A DNA stretch of 64,000 bases from Chloroflexota bacterium (GTDB lineage: Bacteria; Chloroflexota; Anaerolineae; Aggregatilineales; Phototrophicaceae), in assembly GCA_013388735.1 (NCBI GenBank), contig JACAES010000094.1, positions 1 to 64,000 on the forward strand, in the 5' to 3' direction. Below, piece by piece: positions 59,080-64,000 of this stretch. The notes beneath the pieces were generated by a model. It saw only the letters and a list, made by a program, of their open reading frames with translations. It was not told the DNA's origin and made no database searches. The translations under genes and the position numbers were made by a program. How positions within the stretch are numbered: position 1 is the first letter of the stretch; every line of letters begins with the position of its first letter.

Positions 59080-59739
59080 ATGTCCGCTATCACCATTTCT
59101 CGTCAATATGGCAGCGGTGGAAATGTCATTGCCGTGCGGGTGAGTGAAATCCTGGGCTACCGGATTCTGGATCGGCGGCTCATCATGCAGGCGGCTGCCG
59201 AAGCCGGCCTGCCGGAGCAGGGCTTTGTGGACATTTCCGAACAGGAATTTAAAGTCAAGGGGTTTCGTGACCGTCTGGTCGAACTCATCTTCGGGCCGGT
59301 TCTCAGCCATAAAAGCGCGCCCCCCAAACTATCCTGGGGTGGATTGGAAGCACAAATGGACGCCGACTGGTTTGTCGAACTGGTGAACGCGACCGTATTG
59401 AGCGCCTACCAGCAGGGCGGCGTCATCATCATCGGGCGCGGCGGCCAGGTCATCCTCAGAGACAAACCGGGCGTGTTACACACGCGCATCGAAGCGCCGA
59501 TTGAAACGCGCATCCAGCGGGTACAGCAGGCGGAAGGGGTGAACGAAATCACCGCCCGCCAGCGTATAGACGAACACGACCAGGCCAGCGCCCGCTACCT
59601 GCGGCAGAACTTCAAGGTGCAGTGGGACGATCCGCTGCTCTATCACCTGGTCATCAACACCGGCAAATGGAACATGGAGTCCGCCGCGCACATCATCGTT
59701 GAGGCAGCCAAGATTACGCAGGCCGTACCGACCGCGTAA
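59080..59739 (+). CDS. Cytidylate kinase-like family protein
   Basis: A 219-residue P-loop protein of the cytidylate-kinase-2 type: AITISRQYGSGGNVIAVRVSEILGY is a variant P-loop with RQYGSGG, followed by DRRLIMQAAAEAG and GVIIIGRGGQVIL. The C-terminal half has TRIQRVQQAEGVNEITARQRIDEHDQASARY, as in the family's LID region. These proteins phosphorylate an unknown substrate and are common in Chloroflexota and Bacillota. ATG start with GGGAGG upstream. It is divergent from the TIR-fusion gene with an 80-base gap. Confidence 0.85.
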   Translation: MSAITISRQYGSGGNVIAVRVSEILGYRILDRRLIMQAAAEAGLPEQGFVDISEQEFKVKGFRDRLVELIFGPVLSHKSAPPKLSWGGLEAQMDADWFVELVNATVLSAYQQGGVIIIGRGGQVILRDKPGVLHTRIEAPIETRIQRVQQAEGVNEITARQRIDEHDQASARYLRQNFKVQWDDPLLYHLVINTGKWNMESAAHIIVEAAKITQAVPTA

Positions 59740-59813
59740 ATGCCCGCCTCGCCAGAACGACCGAAGCGGCTCGCCCCCGGCGGGCTGCTTCGTTTTTGCC
59801 GCCTGCCGCCGGC

Positions 59814-60467
59814 CTACAGTGCCCGGATAACCCGCGCCGGGTTTCCTGCCGCGATCACGCCGGGCGGCACATCCCGCGTGACCACACTGCCCGCGCCGAT
59901 GACACAGCCCACGCCGAGCGAGACTCCTTTCAGAATTAAACACTGCATCCCGATGAATACATCATCCTCGATGGTGATGGGCGCGGTTGCGCCGTCCAGC
60001 GGGGCGGCCCGGCGGCGCGCCGGGTCAAGCGGGTGGAAGTCGGTATCGGCGATAATCGTGTTTGCGCCAACGGTGACGCGGCTGCCGATGATGATCCGTT
60101 CTTCGGCGATGATGCCGCCGCCGGTCATGCCGAAGTCGTCGCCGATACGCAGAACCGCGCCGGGACGGCGGGTGCTAAGGATGACCGGATGCTGCGGGCC
60201 GAGCGGGTTGCTGCGAACGGTCGAGCGCAGTTCCAGCCGCGCGCCGATGAGCAGTGTGCTGCGGCGGTGCTTCTGGATGATGGGCAGGCCGTAGAGCTTC
60301 CAGCCCACGCCCCAGGCCACCCCCGCCAGCGCAAATTGCAGCCGCGCCAGCGGCAGCAGCAGCCGGCGTTCCAGTTCGTTAACCGCCTTCCAGGGCATAT
60401 CCAGCGCCATCTGCATGGCAGAAGCCGCCGACAGCGGCTCAAGCGGGGCGGGGTCAAAATCGGCCAT
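59814..60467 (-). CDS. Left-handed beta-helix (hexapeptide) acyltransferase
   Basis: A 217-residue protein with an amphipathic helical N-terminus (residues 15-60) and a LbetaH region: ILSTRRPGAVLRIGDDFGMTGGGI, IIAEERIIIGSRVTVGANTII, and ITIEDDVFIGMQCLILKGVSLGVGCVIGAGSVVTRDVPPG. The ending RDVPPGVIAAGNPARVI is diagnostic for maltose/NodL-type sugar O-acetyltransferases. It probably acetylates a sugar of a surface polysaccharide or glycolipid with acetyl-CoA. ATG start. It lies three bases after the TrmA-like gene stop, so the two form an operon. Confidence 0.87.
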   Translation of the reverse strand: MADFDPAPLEPLSAASAMQMALDMPWKAVNELERRLLLPLARLQFALAGVAWGVGWKLYGLPIIQKHRRSTLLIGARLELRSTVRSNPLGPQHPVILSTRRPGAVLRIGDDFGMTGGGIIAEERIIIGSRVTVGANTIIADTDFHPLDPARRRAAPLDGATAPITIEDDVFIGMQCLILKGVSLGVGCVIGAGSVVTRDVPPGVIAAGNPARVIRAL

Positions 60468-60470
60468 GCT

Positions 60471-61718
60471 TCACTTTCGCTCAAACATGGCGACGGCATC
60501 CACCAGATACGTCTGCGGCGTCAGATCAACCGGCTGGACGTACAGCAGCCGGTAGCCTGCCGCCGCCAGACGCTTGCCGTCGCGCGCCAGCGTAGACGGG
60601 TCGGCGCTGACGTACACTAGGCGCGGCACGTTCAGGTCAAGCAGGCCGTCCAGCGCCGCGCGGCTGAGGCCGTCGGGGGGCGGATCCAGCACCGCCGCGT
60701 CGTAGCGGTCGTCCAGCGCATCCAGCACATCCTCGACCGCGCCCTCGAAAATATCCACATTATCGAAATCGGCCAGATTTTCGTCGGCATCGCTGGCGGC
60801 GGGCGGGTAACTTTCGACCAGCGTTACCAGCCGGGCGCGCGGCGCGATGAAAGCGGCGAACAGGCCGACGCCCGCGTACAGGTCAAGCACCGCCGGGCTG
60901 TCGCCCAGGTCGAGCGCGTCCATTACCGCCGAAACCAGCCCCTCAAGCTGCGACACATTAGGGCGGAAAAATGCGCCCGCCGTCACGCGGAAATTCCGCC
61001 CGCCGACCGTGTAACGCACGTGCGACTCGCCGATCAGGTTAACCGGCTCGTTATCCGGCAGCAGCAGGTTGACGCTGGCGGGCAGGTCGGCCAGCAGCTC
61101 CGGCGCGTCTTCGTTCACCATCGTCAGGATCAGCATGGGCGCGCCGCCCGTGCCGATCTGTAACTTGATTCGTTCGACCCCCGCCAGTTCGTTCAGGTCA
61201 AGCGCGTCTTTCAGCGCCAGCAAATCCGGGTGCAGGATAAAACACTCGTCAATCGTCACCAGCCGTATGGTCTCGGCGGATGGCAAAGCCAGCCGGGGCG
61301 TGCCGTCCGGCGTGGTCACGTCAAAGGTCATGTGATGGTTGTAGTGCCATTCCAGCGGGGACGGTTTCACCGGGCGCACGTCGGCCTCGTCAAAACCGCC
61401 GATGCGCGCCAGTTGGTCGGCCAGCACATCCTGTTTGAGCAAAAGCTGCGCCGGGTAGGCGATATGCTGCCACTGGCAGCGCCCGCAGCGCCCCGGCCCG
61501 AAATGCGGGCAGCGGGGGAATACCCGGTCGGCAGACGCTTCGACCAGCTGGACGCCCTCGGCAAAGGTGACGCGGCCTTTTTCGCCGGTCACGCGCACCA
61601 GGGCGCGTTCGCCGGGGATGGTGTACGGCACAAACACCACCTGCCCGCTGTGCCGCCCGATGGCGCTTCCACCGTGCGCCATATCGGTCAGTTCCAGTTC
61701 AAAGGTTTCGTCCGGCAC
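60471..61718 (-). CDS. TrmA/RlmD-family RNA methyltransferase-like protein lacking the catalytic cysteine
   Basis: A 415-residue protein with an N-terminal TRAM domain (DMAHGGSAIGRHSGQVVFV), a [4Fe-4S]-type Cys set (CPHFGPGRCGRCQW plus CFILHPDL), and a Rossmann methyltransferase with VLDLYAGVGLFAAFIAP and VLDPPPDG. RlmD-type enzymes methylate C5 of uridine in RNA through a covalent Cys adduct. Here the S-C-N-P motif is SADP: Ala372 stands in place of the Cys nucleophile, and the FFQVN motif is FFRPN. It therefore probably lacks standard activity. ATG start. It is the first gene of a two-gene unit with the acetyltransferase. Confidence 0.85.
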   Translation of the reverse strand: MPDETFELELTDMAHGGSAIGRHSGQVVFVPYTIPGERALVRVTGEKGRVTFAEGVQLVEASADRVFPRCPHFGPGRCGRCQWQHIAYPAQLLLKQDVLADQLARIGGFDEADVRPVKPSPLEWHYNHHMTFDVTTPDGTPRLALPSAETIRLVTIDECFILHPDLLALKDALDLNELAGVERIKLQIGTGGAPMLILTMVNEDAPELLADLPASVNLLLPDNEPVNLIGESHVRYTVGGRNFRVTAGAFFRPNVSQLEGLVSAVMDALDLGDSPAVLDLYAGVGLFAAFIAPRARLVTLVESYPPAASDADENLADFDNVDIFEGAVEDVLDALDDRYDAAVLDPPPDGLSRAALDGLLDLNVPRLVYVSADPSTLARDGKRLAAAGYRLLYVQPVDLTPQTYLVDAVAMFERK

Positions 61719-61790
61719 AGCCCCTCCGCCGACGGTATTTTTACGTGCGGCGGATTGTACCGCGCGCGGTTAAGCCCGCCAACCGCGCGG

Positions 61791-61814
61791 CTCAGGGCGC
61801 GGTCGCTTCCGGCG
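61791..61814 (+). repeat. 24-base direct repeat, left copy (relic of a gene end)
   Basis: These 24 bases recur exactly at 63859-63882 in the same orientation. Both encode, on the minus strand, the residues PEATAP followed by a TGA stop. The right copy is the real end of the gene entering from the right, so this left copy looks like a duplicated gene end. The two copies flank the exported-protein gene. Confidence 0.7.
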
Positions 61815-61886
61815 ACCAATCACAATATGCCCGGACACTTCCTATGCTTAATAGCACAGATAACATTCAGTTAAACAAAACGCAAG

Positions 61887-61913
61887 TTTTTCTCCGAACA
61901 TCTTTTGTATAAT
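61887..61913 (+). promoter_or_regulatory. Probable promoter of the exported-protein gene
   Basis: TATAAT (61908-61913), preceded by TTTTG, lies 32 bases before the ATG at 61945. A T-rich stretch (61887-61892) is a weak -35. GAGGATG forms the ribosome-binding site of the gene. Confidence 0.55.
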
Positions 61914-61944
61914 TAAAAGTAAGGTTCATTCTGAGGATGTTAAT

Positions 61945-63798
61945 ATGAAGTATATTCTGCTTCTGGCTGTGACGCTGCTGCTTTGCACGCTGCCGGCTGC
62001 GGCACAGGATGATGGGTATAACGACATTGACCTTCTGCTGAAGCAGGCGCTTGTTGCGCTCGACAGCAGTGACCCTGCCACCGCTCAAGCCCTGATGGTC
62101 GGAGCTTCCGCGCTGATAACGCCGGAACGCGCAAACGCCTGCCCGGCGCTGCTCTCCGTCAGCACCCTTCTGACCCCAACAGGCGCAGCCCCGACCACCG
62201 ACCAGATGCGTTCGCTGCTGACCAGCGCCCGCGTCCTGTTGGGTACCTGCCGCGTTGAAGCCGGCGCGACACCCGATCAGCAGGTTTTGCCGGCCCCAAC
62301 AAGTGTTCCTGTTGCCACGCTTATATACACACTGACGCCAGCGCCGACGCCCGCCCGCCCATCTGATACTGGCGATAACCTGTATGTGTCGCCGGATGGC
62401 AGCTTTTCGCTGATGCTGCCGACCGGCTCGTGGCAAACGTTGAGCGCAGAAGATGGTTCGGTTTTTATCGTGCGGAGCGAGGCGACCGGCACAGATCAGG
62501 TCGTGATGCGCGTGATGGGACCCGCCTTCCAGAGCGCGCCGCCGCAGAATATCAATCTGAACAGCCTGCGCGACAACTTCCAGCTTTCCTCCGCTGTGGG
62601 ATCGTTGGGCGAAATGATGGGCCGGCCAAACCCGGCCTTTAACGGATTTTTCGGCGCTGCCCCTCAGACTCAGGTCGCGCTGCAAAAAACCACCGTCACC
62701 CAGTATCAGCCGGAATATGGCACATTAAACGATGGCCGCCGCTGGGGAGCGATCCGTTTTGAGCTGGAAGCCGTGCCTGCCGAAACCAGCGGACTGAATG
62801 CATTAAAGCTGGATGGTAAGGTGCTGGTCGTCGAACTGGGCGACGGCGGCTTTGGAGCGATCCGCCTGTACACGGCAGTCGGTCAGTTTGAGCGGGTAGG
62901 CGAAAAACTGCTGATGGACATGGCGGCTTCGTTTCGGGGAGCCGGGGCAGCCGTCCCGTTAGCCCAGCCGACCGCCATCGTTCAGGCAGCAGCCACCGCC
63001 GCGCCCGTGCCGCAGTTCTCGCGCGCCGATGTCGCCAATGCCGCAACGGGCATCCTGACCGATTATCTGCGCGGGTATTACATGCGCCCACCAAGCCAGA
63101 GCTGGCACGAAAACCGCACCACCATAACCGCTGCGTTTAACGGCAAACTGGACAATTTCTGGGCCGCTCACCGCGACGGTTACGACGTTGATCCGGTCAT
63201 CTGCGCGATGGCAGATGCCAGCAGCGTGACCGCTGTGGGCGGCGCAGTCGTCGGCGGTGAAGCAGTGTTCGACATTGAGTTGGGCGTCTCATTCGGCCCC
63301 GGTTCGAACCAGACCAGCATTGTGGGTCAGGTATATATGCTGTATGACAGCGCGCGCGGCTGGCAGATTAATGATGTCATCTGCAATGATGGCCCATCGA
63401 GCAGTGCGCCCGCCGCGACCGGCTTTGAACTACCGGCCATTTCGCCCGATGCATCCGGCAAACAGATGGTCAGACAATTCTACGACTGGTACATCCGGCT
63501 GGTAGAATCCTTTGTGGCGCTGCCCGACGGCTGGTATCGTCAAGGTCCGTTTACAACACAGATGATTCAAAAGCTGGACGAACATTACCGGCAGCCGATG
63601 GTTGGTTTTGATCCTTTCCTGCTGGCACAGAACACACCGAACAGCTTCAGTGTAGATTTACACGTCTTTTCGCTGCCGCGCCACAGTACTATCTACGCCG
63701 TAAGTATGGACTTTGGCATGGCACAACCGCACGTCATCCGCGTGGAAGTTGTAGAGGTCGAGGGACGCAAACTGATTGATGGCATCTGGCTGCCTTAA
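61945..63798 (+). CDS. Large exported protein of unknown function
   Basis: A 617-residue protein with signal peptide MKYILLLAVTLLLCTLPAAA. After it come a helical Cys-bearing domain (about 25-105), a Thr/Pro linker (about 110-145), a beta domain with LYVSPDGSFSLMLPTGSWQTL (about 150-340), a second linker, and a C-terminal part (about 360-617) with ADVANAATGILTDYLRGYYM and a DUF3828-like fold including RGWQINDVICNDG. I recognise no catalytic motif. ATG start with GAGGATG eight bases upstream and TATAAT further up. Flanked by a 24-base direct repeat, so it may have arrived by duplication or transfer. Confidence 0.72.
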   Translation: MKYILLLAVTLLLCTLPAAAQDDGYNDIDLLLKQALVALDSSDPATAQALMVGASALITPERANACPALLSVSTLLTPTGAAPTTDQMRSLLTSARVLLGTCRVEAGATPDQQVLPAPTSVPVATLIYTLTPAPTPARPSDTGDNLYVSPDGSFSLMLPTGSWQTLSAEDGSVFIVRSEATGTDQVVMRVMGPAFQSAPPQNINLNSLRDNFQLSSAVGSLGEMMGRPNPAFNGFFGAAPQTQVALQKTTVTQYQPEYGTLNDGRRWGAIRFELEAVPAETSGLNALKLDGKVLVVELGDGGFGAIRLYTAVGQFERVGEKLLMDMAASFRGAGAAVPLAQPTAIVQAAATAAPVPQFSRADVANAATGILTDYLRGYYMRPPSQSWHENRTTITAAFNGKLDNFWAAHRDGYDVDPVICAMADASSVTAVGGAVVGGEAVFDIELGVSFGPGSNQTSIVGQVYMLYDSARGWQINDVICNDGPSSSAPAATGFELPAISPDASGKQMVRQFYDWYIRLVESFVALPDGWYRQGPFTTQMIQKLDEHYRQPMVGFDPFLLAQNTPNSFSVDLHVFSLPRHSTIYAVSMDFGMAQPHVIRVEVVEVEGRKLIDGIWLP

Positions 63799-63801
63799 GG
63801 T

Positions 63802-63836
63802 AGCCTTCAGTCCATAGCCGTCAGTCACAAGACGAA
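63802..63836. repeat. Degenerate heptamer tandem repeat, copy 6
   Basis: Five 7-base units: AGCCTTC, AGTCCAT, AGCCGTC, AGTCACA, AGACGAA. The last unit equals the last unit of the copy at 30734. It lies between two converging genes. Confidence 0.72.
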
Positions 63837-63858
63837 CCGGAGCAGCGACCGCCTCCGC

Positions 63859-63882
63859 CTCAGGGCGCGGTCGCTTCCGGCG
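63859..63882 (+). repeat. 24-base direct repeat, right copy
   Basis: Exact copy of 61791-61814. Here it is the true 3' end of the gene that enters from the right edge. Confidence 0.7.
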
Positions 63883-64000
63883 TCGCATCGGCAGGCGGCG
63901 CGGCGGCTTCTACCAGCGGCCCCGGTTCAACCGTATCAAACGGCAGCGGCTCCGGCGTGAATTCGGTGACGGGCGCGGCGGTCGCTTCCGGCGTTGCCTC
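63860..64000 (-). CDS. C-terminal end of a Pro/Ala/Thr/Glu-rich protein (partial)
   Basis: Reading leftward from the window edge, an open frame of 46 codons ends at a TGA (63860-63862). Its residues are repetitive: EATPEATAAPVTEFTPEP, LPFDTVEPGPLVEAAAPP, then ADATPEATAP. This Glu-Ala-Thr-Pro repeat looks like a linker or tail of an exported Chloroflexota protein. The N-terminal part lies outside the window, so no function can be given. Confidence 0.6.
   Translation of the reverse strand, partial: EATPEATAAPVTEFTPEPLPFDTVEPGPLVEAAAPPADATPEATAP

Noticed and set aside
1-64000. tRNA genes, integrases or transposases
   Set aside because: No GGTTCGA-type T-loop in a tRNA context and no DDE, tyrosine or serine recombinase motifs were found in any frame I read.

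Overview
The window is about 64 kb of GC-rich, gene-dense bacterial DNA. It most likely comes from a Chloroflexota (Anaerolineae-like) genome. That assignment is an inference from gene content: Ser/Thr-Pro-rich exported proteins with SH3b modules, several polytopic glycosyltransferase-like proteins with soluble C-terminal domains, a DUF2723 protein, a Uma2 nuclease, abundant TIR proteins and heptamer repeats between genes. No marker gene for placement is complete; only the 3' part of a 5S rRNA lies at the left edge.

Layout. Positions 1-1740: 5S rRNA end, an EamA transporter and a DinB-like protein. 1.9-14.2 kb: a leftward liv-type ABC importer operon (livG, acyl-CoA ligase, livH, livM, substrate-binding protein, livF, PaaK-like ligase, sugar isomerase-like protein) with an AT-richer restriction-modification pair lodged between the ligase and livH. 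14.4-16.1 kb: monoacylglycerol-lipase-like hydrolase and Hsp20. 16.3-23.6 kb, rightward: a PBP1-like protein that has lost its transpeptidase motifs, a lytic transglycosylase, and a TIR protein translationally coupled to a ParA/MinD-like ATPase with a membrane helix and SH3b domain. 23.6-30.1 kb, leftward: an electron-transfer operon (duplicated small-domain protein, cytochrome b, Rieske, triheme cytochrome c, DUF4405 protein) ending in a response regulator and histidine kinase. 30.2-35.0 kb, leftward: nitroreductase, then a compact bacterial microcompartment locus with BMC-P and BMC-H shell proteins, DeoC and RpiB with N-terminal extensions that look like encapsulation peptides, a coupled Uma2 nuclease and a candidate structured RNA. 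35-39 kb: a membrane glycosyltransferase, a nucleoside phosphorylase and an SGNH-like exported protein. 39.2-43.3 kb: a phosphorelay. 43.3-53.1 kb: large membrane and exported proteins probably acting on the cell surface. 53.1-64 kb: amino-acid-oxidase-like flavoprotein, SurE, ParB-like protein, a broken methyltransferase, PlsC, a TIR/macro-like/deoxyribosyltransferase-like fusion, a cytidylate-kinase-like protein, a hexapeptide acyltransferase, a TrmA-family protein without its catalytic cysteine, a large exported protein, and the end of one more gene.

Functional reading. The liv cluster with two acyl-CoA ligases suggests import and CoA activation of hydrophobic or aromatic carboxylates. The microcompartment with DeoC and RpiB fits the sugar-phosphate-utilizing (SPU) class; the nearby nucleoside phosphorylase could supply its pentose phosphates from nucleosides. 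Two separate loci carry TIR domains in unusual architectures and are the best candidates for undescribed signalling or defence systems. Several enzymes have visibly lost catalytic residues (PBP, cyclase-like domain, TrmA-like protein), and three gene remnants are visible. A family of degenerate 7-base tandem repeats recurs at six intergenic sites.
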